The notes beneath the pieces are model-generated. The model did no database searches and was not told the origin of the DNA. It was given only the letters and a program-made list of their open reading frames with translations. This document shows, piece after piece, positions 1-5,396 of a stretch of 5,396 nucleotides of DNA. The stretch spans positions 1 to 5,396 of the forward strand of contig QMWE01000066.1 of the NCBI GenBank assembly GCA_003661465.1. The letters are read 5' to 3'. A program made the position numbers and the translations under genes. Each line of letters starts with the position of its first letter. Within the stretch, counting starts at the first letter, position 1. The stretch comes from Hadesarchaea archaeon (GTDB taxonomy: Archaea > Hadarchaeota > Hadarchaeia > Hadarchaeales > Hadarchaeaceae).

Positions 1-277
1 CAGGAGGATTGGAGTCGATCACCAATGATATCTTGTCTTGGTATCCCGTGAACGCATTCAGGTTCAACGAGATCCCCGTATTTTCCTCGAATGAGCTCGC
101 CAGCGTTTCCATCGCCTCCTTATCCGTGCCGGAGGTCCAGTAATGGTAAACCATGACATCGCCGTAAGCCGAAGGCATCATGAAAACCAATCCGGCTCCA
201 AACAAGATGATGAGAACAAGAAGACCTAGTATCTTTGGGCCCAACTTTCCGTTTTCATTTAACTTCACGGACGGCAC
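1..277 (-). CDS. ABC sugar transporter substrate-binding protein, N-terminal part (cut by left edge)
   Basis: The 92 visible codons read V-P-S-V-K-L-N-E-N-G, then a hydrophobic segment at residues 15-34 (KILGLLVLIILFGAGLVFMM), then PSAYGD and a mature N-terminus with the motif VYHYWTSGTDKEAMETLASS. This motif, followed by FEENTGISLNLNAFTGYQDK and a DSNPP element, matches family 1 extracellular sugar-binding proteins (COG1653, UgpB/MalE type). These deliver mono- or oligosaccharides to an ABC importer. The hydrophobic segment is a signal peptide or membrane anchor; no lipobox cysteine is visible. The GTG at 277 is chosen because an in-frame TAA lies at 289-287 and a TATA box at 301-310 predicts a transcript beginning almost exactly at this codon. 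GTG at 268 is the alternative. The nearest ATG (259) is in another frame and reaches a stop after ten codons. The gene follows the large hydrolase by 48 bases on the same strand, suggesting uptake of its products. Sugar specificity cannot be read from this fragment. Confidence 0.85.
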   Translation of the reverse strand, partial: MPSVKLNENGKLGPKILGLLVLIILFGAGLVFMMPSAYGDVMVYHYWTSGTDKEAMETLASSFEENTGISLNLNAFTGYQDKISLVIDSNPP

Positions 278-300
278 CGTTCCATCTTAAGCACAAGGGG

Positions 301-310
301 TTTAAAAATA
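301..310 (-). promoter_or_regulatory. TATA box for the substrate-binding protein gene
   Basis: On the minus strand this reads TATTTTTAAA. The TTTTTAAA core is centred near 304-305, so an archaeal start site about 26 bases downstream would fall at about 278. That coincides with the GTG start at 277 and suggests a leaderless transcript. The gene may therefore be transcribed separately from the upstream hydrolase despite the 48-base gap. The B-recognition element is not clear. Confidence 0.55.
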
Positions 311-325
311 TTGGTGGTCGAGAGA

Positions 326-3220
326 TCACTCCAGCATCAGTATTCCCCAGGTGGATGGTCTGGCCCACACGACGGGTACTGGAGTCCAAGAGAGCATTCC
401 CGTCCTCACGTATTCGCCCGGCTCCGCATCGGTGAAATATGTGTTGTGGATGGTGAAAGTGAATCCGAGCTTATCTCCGGAGTCCGGATCTATATTCAAG
501 TACTTCCAGGGGATCGCAATTTCTATTATATACCCTGTGGAGGTCTTGCTCGAGGCTATCTGCACATCCGGAGCGACGCTCGATATCGGCCCCGGATTCA
601 TATCCTCGTGTCTAACCCCCTGAGGATTTCCATCCGTATCGAACGGTATCGCGGCTATCTTGAATATCCCCTCAGCATCGGGTATGAAACGATCGGGCTG
701 AAGGTAAAACTCTATGCTGTCAGTTCTGTAAAAGCTGTGGAGATCATCCGGTTCTATATTTGAGACGAGGATGGTATCGGTCACATCAGCCACAAGATAC
801 AAATTCGTTTCGTCCCACATGGCGGAGAACCTCCCACACACATTTTCTATATCTGTACGAATTGATCCCAGCACGACATCCGAAGCGCTCACCTCATACC
901 ACTTCGCATCGTTCCACTCCGGGATGATTCCGTTGATGGCAACTGAGGCCGGTGCCCTAACCGCAGTGGCCTCGGGAGTCTCCGTAGGTGTGAGATATTC
1001 GTTTTCGTATTCGGGGGTAACTGCCCTATTGTTCTCCAGCGGGCCGTTCTCAAAACCAACTAGATCCATCGCCCGCTGCACATACTCATTTTTCATGAAA
1101 GTATCCCATACGAAATTATCGAGATAGTTCTGAACCATCAGCACTTGTATTCCGACATCTATTCCAGTGTAATCATGAGAGTACCAATCCACATCCGGAT
1201 TGAACCCGCTGGTGAATCCATACTCTCTCCATATCTCTCGGCCATACCTCGAGAGCAATCCATTTTCTATACCGCTCTTGGAGAGTTCCGGCACGAACGG
1301 CATGGAGGCTACCATCCCATATGGGTGGATGGTCCCGTCGTATCCCCCCAGATGTGCCCCGTAATTCTTGTACCCTGTTTTCGCACAAGGTGCGTCTCCG
1401 GCGGTCAATCCCCACACATCGTCATCAAACGCCAGATACTTATCGCTCGGGCTGTTGATGACCACCCATATAACAAAATTTCTGTTATTGTGCGTTGCAT
1501 TTATCGAGTTCTGGAAATAATCTGCGTAATGATCATGCTTATCTCTAAAGTCCACCCACGCGTGAGAGTACTGATATGTGAAGAGACTTTCTGGAGGAGA
1601 CATTATGTACATCGAAGTGGTTCCTATCTTCGTCAGTGGTCTCTCCCAAGCATCCCAGCTTTCTGGAGGTATCGGATGGGTCGGAGAACCCACCGCAAGC
1701 AAGTAGAGTACCATAGCCTCGGAGTAGTATTCCCACCTGTTTGCTAGATACCCCCTCTCAGGAGTCCAACCGTGATACAGGGTGTTGTCCTCTGCCAACA
1801 TCCAGGACCAGTCAACGTGCTCGTAAATCTCCTTGGCCAAGTTTTCCACATCCGTTCCCTTGTAATACTCCCCGGCGGTCAACGCGCCAGCTAGAAGGAG
1901 AGCCGTGTCTATGGTGGATATCTCCGAACTCTCCCCGGGCTTGCCCAGTTTTGCCGGTTCCCATCGCTCCCCGGTTGACATGCGGATGAAGTGGTAGAAA
2001 AATCCGTTTTCCCCATCAACCACCAGATCGTTCTCGTTCTCCGCTGTATTGTCATAAAAGCTGTTCAGCGTCGTCAAGACCCGTTCGTAGACGGCATCGT
2101 TGTCCAGCCATCCGCGCTCAGCTCCGATGACAAGAGCCGTGAGACCAAAACCGGTGGCAGCCGTACTCGCTGGAAACTCGTCATTGGGGTACTTTGTCGT
2201 GTCCCTCACCAGACCGGTATTTTCGTCGGCCATCTCCCAGAAATAAAGCACCCCTCTTCTGACTATCTCATCGAGCACGTTATCGATGGGTGGGATATCT
2301 GAAACATCGAAAGCTGTGCTCTCCACACTCACCGAAACCGTACCCTTCTCGGAGGCGTACGTTCCTGAACCCAGAGGTATACCAGAAAGGACCACTGGAG
2401 AAGAGGTCTCGAAATCGAGGATTTCTTCTTGTGTTTGCCCGGGAGGGACTATCAGATCTATTATGTTTGGATCAGAATTATCCTCTCGGCCACCCCCAAA
2501 ATGCCAGCTCGACGCATGAGCATCCACTACCCGAGCATTTCCGTAATCCACGCTGAACATAAACGTTGTAACCCTCCAGTCAGGGGTTGGAGACCCGACA
2601 GCGAACTTCGGTACTCTCACGGTTATGATCCCTTTCTCTTTATCCACTGCCACGCTTCCGACATCCATTTTGTTGTTATTTTCACCGGTAGGTGTCTTGA
2701 AGACGTTCACATCCCACCCGTGCGCCCTTATCGCATACTCCCACGCACTTTCATCCTCTATCACTGCATTTATGGCCCCGTTCGGGTTTTTCTCCAGATT
2801 TCCCGGAACCGTCCTGTCGAAAATCGTCTCCGTATTTCCTCCGGGAGAACCATTATCTATGTATATATCCACTGCCTGTAGGCTTATGTCGTAGAGCTTT
2901 GTTTGGTCTTCGCTCCACGGATCGACTATCGGTTGAGAAAGTTTGTACTCGAAAGCTAAACTTTCCCCTTCATCGTATATCGCAAATTGGACCACATCAA
3001 ATGTCTCTCTCTTGCCGAAGTTTTCCAGCCTGAAGGTGTAATCCACTGGATAAGTATATGTTCCAGGACCGTAGTCGTCGCCGGATGGGTCCTCTACGAG
3101 GAGCAATAACTTCCGACCCTGTGAGCCAAAATAGACCATTACCACTGAACCCATCAAAATTATAGCTAGTGCTGCCAGCATCAGCCATCTCTTATTCAAT
3201 TTTTTTCTCACTCCGGGCAC
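326..3220 (-). CDS. Membrane-anchored multi-domain glycoside hydrolase, glycoamylase-like (PF10091/COG5368), with glucodextranase-C-like and CBM9-like domains
   Basis: This is a large extracellular hydrolase. Residues are numbered from the upstream TTG at 3247 (973 codons). There is a basic stretch (RKKLNKR) and one transmembrane segment at 21-40 with no lipobox, so it is probably anchored with its body outside. Residues 45-275 resemble the glucodextranase C-terminal/DOMON-like domain (PF09985): PSGDDYGPGTYTYP, WEYAIRAHGW, WHFGGG and a closing VPPGQTQEE. Residues 318-733 form an alpha/alpha-barrel glycoamylase-like domain: RGVLYFWEMADENTGLVRD, STAATGFGLTALVIGAERGW, SSEISTIDTALLLAGALTAG, SPTHPIP, HAWVDFRDKHDHYADYFQNS, VWGLTAGD, GTIHPYGMVASMPFVPE, WREYGFTSGFNP, DYTGIDVG. 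A Thr/Pro linker (752-765) leads to a CBM9-like domain (766-973; INGIIPEWNDAKW, TNLYLVADVTD, TDSIEFYLQPD, EIAIPWKYLNI). Relatives act on glucans, including beta-1,2-glucan, so the exact bond is unknown. The TTG at 3247 lies too close to the TATA box to be transcribed. GTG at 3220 (964 codons, SD-like GAGGT seven bases before it) is preferred and GTG at 3211 is an alternative. Confidence 0.9.
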   Translation of the reverse strand: MPGVRKKLNKRWLMLAALAIILMGSVVMVYFGSQGRKLLLLVEDPSGDDYGPGTYTYPVDYTFRLENFGKRETFDVVQFAIYDEGESLAFEYKLSQPIVDPWSEDQTKLYDISLQAVDIYIDNGSPGGNTETIFDRTVPGNLEKNPNGAINAVIEDESAWEYAIRAHGWDVNVFKTPTGENNNKMDVGSVAVDKEKGIITVRVPKFAVGSPTPDWRVTTFMFSVDYGNARVVDAHASSWHFGGGREDNSDPNIIDLIVPPGQTQEEILDFETSSPVVLSGIPLGSGTYASEKGTVSVSVESTAFDVSDIPPIDNVLDEIVRRGVLYFWEMADENTGLVRDTTKYPNDEFPASTAATGFGLTALVIGAERGWLDNDAVYERVLTTLNSFYDNTAENENDLVVDGENGFFYHFIRMSTGERWEPAKLGKPGESSEISTIDTALLLAGALTAGEYYKGTDVENLAKEIYEHVDWSWMLAEDNTLYHGWTPERGYLANRWEYYSEAMVLYLLAVGSPTHPIPPESWDAWERPLTKIGTTSMYIMSPPESLFTYQYSHAWVDFRDKHDHYADYFQNSINATHNNRNFVIWVVINSPSDKYLAFDDDVWGLTAGDAPCAKTGYKNYGAHLGGYDGTIHPYGMVASMPFVPELSKSGIENGLLSRYGREIWREYGFTSGFNPDVDWYSHDYTGIDVGIQVLMVQNYLDNFVWDTFMKNEYVQRAMDLVGFENGPLENNRAVTPEYENEYLTPTETPEATAVRAPASVAINGIIPEWNDAKWYEVSASDVVLGSIRTDIENVCGRFSAMWDETNLYLVADVTDTILVSNIEPDDLHSFYRTDSIEFYLQPDRFIPDAEGIFKIAAIPFDTDGNPQGVRHEDMNPGPISSVAPDVQIASSKTSTGYIIEIAIPWKYLNIDPDSGDKLGFTFTIHNTYFTDAEPGEYVRTGMLSWTPVPVVWARPSTWGILMLE

Positions 3221-3227
3221 AGCACCA

Positions 3228-3232
3228 ACCTC
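3228..3232 (-). promoter_or_regulatory. Possible ribosome binding site setting the GTG start at 3220
   Basis: GAGGT on the minus strand lies seven bases before the GTG at 3220 and matches the anti-Shine-Dalgarno core. It supports this start over TTG at 3247, which has no such site. However, the transcript start predicted from the TATA box (about 3228) falls inside or next to this motif, so it might not be fully present in the mRNA. Confidence 0.4.
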
Positions 3233-3250
3233 AACACTCTGAACCAAGAG

Positions 3251-3258
3251 ATTTAAAA
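3251..3258 (-). promoter_or_regulatory. TATA box for the large hydrolase gene
   Basis: The minus strand reads TTTTAAAT, preceded by a purine-rich GCGAGG that could act as a B-recognition element. A start site about 26 bases downstream would be near 3228, giving a leader of about 8 bases before the GTG at 3220. This places the upstream TTG (3247) outside the transcript. Confidence 0.5.
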
Positions 3259-3397
3259 CCTCGCTGTATTGGATGGAGAAGCGGGATCCACGGAGGGTCC
3301 GAAAATCACATATTTAAACTATCCGACAAATAACGAAACAAACAAAATTTTTGGACTGATTTAAAAGGCATCACAAATAAGGCTAATACGGGATAAA
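3259..3397. other. Divergent intergenic promoter region
   Basis: This AT-rich stretch separates the large minus-strand hydrolase from the plus-strand binding-domain gene. It contains a near-symmetrical TATTTAAAC at 3311-3319 that could serve as a TATA box in either direction, as a secondary promoter. It also contains an imperfect dyad, GGATCC-ACGGA-GGGTCC, at 3284-3300 (five of six bases matched) that might be a regulator site. No RNA gene or ORF of note is seen here. Confidence 0.4.
3360..3367 (+). promoter_or_regulatory. TATA box for the carbohydrate-binding-domain gene
   Basis: TTTAAAAG is centred near 3363-3364. A start site about 26 bases downstream would be near 3390, leaving a leader of about 8 bases before the ATG at 3398. 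The bases before the ATG (GGATAAA) give no convincing Shine-Dalgarno site, which fits a nearly leaderless archaeal mRNA. Confidence 0.55.
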
Positions 3398-4087
3398 ATG
3401 GAAACGAAAAGTCTCGGTCTACCAGTGGTGGTCGGAATAATTGTGGTAATAGCTGTGGTGGCTGCAACGGCACTTCTCCTCTCTGGTGGTGGCCCCAGCG
3501 GCGGTGCTCCGATTTTGCCGCCTGAAGGAGCGTTGATATTCGATGACTTCGATGATGCCACGCTTGGCTCGAACTTCGCCAACACTAGCGCAGGGATGAT
3601 GTCCGGAACAGGTACCTACGATCCAGAGTTTGAGTTTGTCCCCGTCGGCGATGGGTATGCCCTAAAGATGATGTTCGATTTCCCATCTGGAGAATGGTGC
3701 GGGTACTGGAGCTTTATGAGACCTGACGAAAACCCGATCACTTCAGACATCGAAGTGACCACCGGATACGATCTCAGCGACTACACGACCCTGAAAATGG
3801 CGGTGAAGGGAGAACCAGCGGAGGGCACGAAAGTACGATTCAAAATAGAGATGACAGACACCGTATTCGATACGAGCTCCGAAAATGCGTTCCTGGAGAC
3901 GCAGAACCATCGCGGTACGGTTTCGGCGGAGGCTGGTACCTCGTGGGAAGTGGTGGAGATACCCCTTACCCAGTTCACTTCCTCCGGTCCGGATCTGGAC
4001 ATGAGCGACGTGAGACAGATGAACATAGTATTCGACAGCGTGCCACGTGAAGGTACCCTGTACATCGACTGGATCGCGTTCACGTGA
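3398..4087 (+). CDS. Membrane-anchored CBM11/CIA30-like carbohydrate-binding protein
   Basis: This is a 229-residue protein with a short N-terminus (METKSLGLP), one hydrophobic segment at about 8-28 (LPVVVGIIVVIAVVAATALL) and a Gly/Pro/Ser-rich spacer (29-43: SGGGPSGGAPILPPE). A single beta-sandwich domain spans about 45-229. That domain opens with LIFDDFDD, continues with CGYWSFMRPDE, YDLSDYTTLKMAVKGE and WEVVEIPLTQF, and closes with MNIVFD and GTLYIDWIAFT. This order of motifs fits the galactose-binding-like fold shared by CBM11 and CIA30-type domains. No catalytic domain is present, so the likely role is to hold polysaccharide at the cell surface. The gene is divergent from the large hydrolase, probably sharing its control region, and converges on the second hydrolase. 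The start is set by the TATA box 31 bases upstream. The N-terminus could instead be an archaeal pilin-type (class III) signal. Family assignment is from motif pattern only and the ligand is unknown. Confidence 0.75.
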   Translation: METKSLGLPVVVGIIVVIAVVAATALLLSGGGPSGGAPILPPEGALIFDDFDDATLGSNFANTSAGMMSGTGTYDPEFEFVPVGDGYALKMMFDFPSGEWCGYWSFMRPDENPITSDIEVTTGYDLSDYTTLKMAVKGEPAEGTKVRFKIEMTDTVFDTSSENAFLETQNHRGTVSAEAGTSWEVVEIPLTQFTSSGPDLDMSDVRQMNIVFDSVPREGTLYIDWIAFT

Positions 4088-4109
4088 TCAGGCAATGGCC
4101 ACCGACCAC

Positions 4110-4148
4110 ACCCGCGAAACCCACCGCGGGTAATTTTTTTATTTTTTT
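4110..4148 (+). terminator. Hairpin and double oligo-T terminator
   Basis: A seven-base-pair GC-rich stem (ACCCGCG at 4110-4116 pairing with CGCGGGT at 4125-4131, eight-base loop) is followed by AA, seven T, A and seven T (to 4148). It lies 22 bases after the stop of the plus-strand gene. Oligo-T tracts alone can terminate archaeal transcription, so the hairpin may be a bonus. The last T bases overlap the stop codon of the convergent minus-strand gene (4147-4149). The minus strand has no equivalent T tract here. Confidence 0.8.
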
Positions 4149-5396
4149 ACACTTGATCTGTAAAACGTAGGTAAAAGCCCCATCCGCCCGATATGTTGGT
4201 AACTTTTACTAGCACTTTATTTGAACCTGGATTGAGAAGCACGTTTTCGATCAGGTCTTGGTCTTCTCCGGCGGCTCTCGCTACGTGATTGCTGTGTACA
4301 AGTTCATTGTTTACCCACACTTTGATGCCATCATCACTTCCTACCCGGAGATTGACCACCCGAGAATTGTCTGAAACCACTGTGACAAACGCGTATGCAC
4401 CCACGTTTTCGTTTGGCTCGAACACCCTGTACAGATCCACGAAGTTAGACGTGGGATGTCCGAATGCCGAATGATATTCTTTCCAAATCCTGCTGCCCAC
4501 CACGTCACCAGCTTTGGGTGGAGTGGTGATGGAATTCTCCCCTATGAAATCGGTTTGAAATGCATCATCCTCACTGGATCCAAAGGGACCGATTACCAAC
4601 CAGTCCCTTATGAAACCCTCAGGATCTGTATGGAATCCATCTACGAATCCAGCCTTGTTTAGCCCATCGACAACATAGGAAACCTGCATGAATTCCTCCC
4701 AAACCAGTCCGCTTCTGAAATCCTCTATCAGCAAGACCATGTTCCCCTGATCTATTCCTATATAATCAGTGTCGTACCAGCCCTCATTTGGGTTGAATGC
4801 ATTCACGAATCCATATTCTCCCCAGATATTAGCATGGTAGTTATCATACATCGTCTTCAACATATCTATCGCGTATTCCGGAATGAACGGTATTGAAGCC
4901 GCAACAGCTGATGGCGCCACCGTACCGTCAAATGTGCTTCGGTACCCGAGATACGTGTTATCCTTACCATGGTTTGCCGTAAAGCCCCAAAGAGGAGCCC
5001 AGCCGTTGTTAGCGCTTTGCTCTAGGCAGAACCTGCGATTGGCCTCGAGGGCCGCTATCCCGTTCTGCCAGTAGTTCGCATATTCATCGTGCTTTTCCCT
5101 GAAGTCTATCCAAGCAGCAGGGAACTGATACAGGTAAGCTAAGAAGTCTGTGCTTCCGGCAGGTGAGAGAAATTTGACACCGCCATAATCCGACCATTTA
5201 TAGCCAATTGCCATGGAATCCCAGCTGCTCTCTGGAATGGGATGGGTGGGAGACCCGAGCGCCAGGATATACGCTAAAATGTACTCATCATAACCTCTGT
5301 TTTCTGGACCGTTGGGTGTGGCTTTTAGCAGATTGTTGCTCGACAAAAGCCAATCCCATTCAACCGCCCGGTACAGTTCGTCCGCGATGCTCTCTA
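4147..5396 (-). CDS. Second glycoamylase-like glycoside hydrolase (PF10091/COG5368), C-terminal part, cut by right edge
   Basis: The frame is open to the right edge, giving 415 visible codons. The TTG at 5346 is internal, because the 16 codons before it (ESIADELYRAVEWDWL) align with EIYEHVDWSWML of the neighbouring hydrolase. The catalytic-domain C-terminal half carries the same landmarks: SPTHPIP, AWIDFREKHDEYANYWQNG, WGFTANHG, GTVAPSAVAASIPFIPE, WGEYGFVNAFNP, DYIGIDQG and EDFRSGLVWEEFM. It ends near 4645. After a short linker comes a beta-sandwich domain (about 4614-4150) opening with DWLVIGPFG and containing LRVGSDDGIKVWVNNELV and WGFYLRF. This resembles PA14/galactose-binding-like accessory domains found on many glycan-active proteins. 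It replaces the CBM9-like domain of the paralogue. The N-terminus, anchor and any first accessory domain lie outside the window. The role is probably extracellular glucan hydrolysis. The gene runs toward the plus-strand binding-protein gene and stops at the edge of that gene's terminator. Confidence 0.88.
   Translation of the reverse strand, partial: ESIADELYRAVEWDWLLSSNNLLKATPNGPENRGYDEYILAYILALGSPTHPIPESSWDSMAIGYKWSDYGGVKFLSPAGSTDFLAYLYQFPAAWIDFREKHDEYANYWQNGIAALEANRRFCLEQSANNGWAPLWGFTANHGKDNTYLGYRSTFDGTVAPSAVAASIPFIPEYAIDMLKTMYDNYHANIWGEYGFVNAFNPNEGWYDTDYIGIDQGNMVLLIEDFRSGLVWEEFMQVSYVVDGLNKAGFVDGFHTDPEGFIRDWLVIGPFGSSEDDAFQTDFIGENSITTPPKAGDVVGSRIWKEYHSAFGHPTSNFVDLYRVFEPNENVGAYAFVTVVSDNSRVVNLRVGSDDGIKVWVNNELVHSNHVARAAGEDQDLIENVLLNPGSNKVLVKVTNISGGWGFYLRFTDQV

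Noticed and set aside
311..763. Plus-strand open frame of 150 codons opposite the CBM9-like domain
   Set aside because: The opposite strand encodes a convincing CBM9-like domain. The translation here is low in recognisable motifs and has no upstream signals.
1145..1747. Plus-strand open frame of 200 codons opposite the large hydrolase
   Set aside because: It lies wholly antisense to the conserved catalytic domain, has no promoter or ribosome binding site, and its translation resembles no known family. It is a shadow of the real gene.
2429..2881. Plus-strand open frame of 150 codons opposite the glucodextranase-C-like domain
   Set aside because: It is an antisense shadow of a well-supported domain. 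The composition is rich in Arg, His, Pro and Ile with no domain-like pattern.
3284..3300. Dyad read as a strong RNA hairpin or attachment site
   Set aside because: Only five of six base pairs match and the arms are short. It is kept only as a weak operator candidate.
3781..4095. Minus-strand open frame of 104 codons inside the binding-domain gene
   Set aside because: The plus strand carries a coherent secreted protein with its own TATA box and terminator. The minus frame has no start signals and no recognisable motif.
4147..5346. Treating the TTG at 5346 as the true start of the second hydrolase
   Set aside because: The frame stays open to the right edge and the codons upstream align with the paralogue, so the gene is cut by the window and does not begin there.
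1..5396. CRISPR array, tRNA, rRNA, insertion sequence, or toxin and defence genes
   Set aside because: No regularly spaced repeats, cloverleaf-like stretches, transposase motifs or nuclease/NTPase motifs were found. The coding content is explained by sugar metabolism genes.

Overview
The window looks archaeal, most likely from a heterotrophic euryarchaeote-type lineage, possibly a thermophile. Compact TTTAAA-type TATA boxes sit about 25 bases before likely starts, transcripts appear leaderless or nearly so, GTG starts are used, and an oligo-T terminator is present. The best-recognised module, a glucodextranase-C/DOMON-like domain, is typical of archaeal and thermophile amylolytic enzymes. The species cannot be named from this sequence.

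Layout, left to right. (1) 1-277, minus strand: the first 92 codons of an ABC sugar-transporter substrate-binding protein, cut by the left edge. (2) 326-3220, minus strand: a large membrane-anchored, multi-domain glycoside hydrolase of the glycoamylase-like family (PF10091/COG5368), flanked by two different carbohydrate-binding-like domains. (3) 3221-3397: a short divergent promoter region. (4) 3398-4087, plus strand: a small membrane-anchored protein with a CBM11/CIA30-like carbohydrate-binding domain and no catalytic domain. (5) 4110-4148: a hairpin plus double T-tract terminator that runs into the stop codon of the next, convergent gene. (6) 4147-5396, minus strand: the C-terminal part of a second glycoamylase-like enzyme with a different C-terminal beta-sandwich domain, cut by the right edge.

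Together the four genes read as a surface polysaccharide-utilisation locus. Two paralogous exo-acting hydrolases would degrade a glucan-type polymer outside the cell, and a separate anchored binding module would hold the substrate. The binding protein would then pass released oligosaccharides to an ABC importer whose other subunits probably lie beyond the left edge. The substrate is not determined: members of this hydrolase family are linked to beta-1,2-glucans, while the accessory domain is best known from alpha-glucan enzymes. No tRNA, rRNA, CRISPR array, insertion sequence or defence system was seen.
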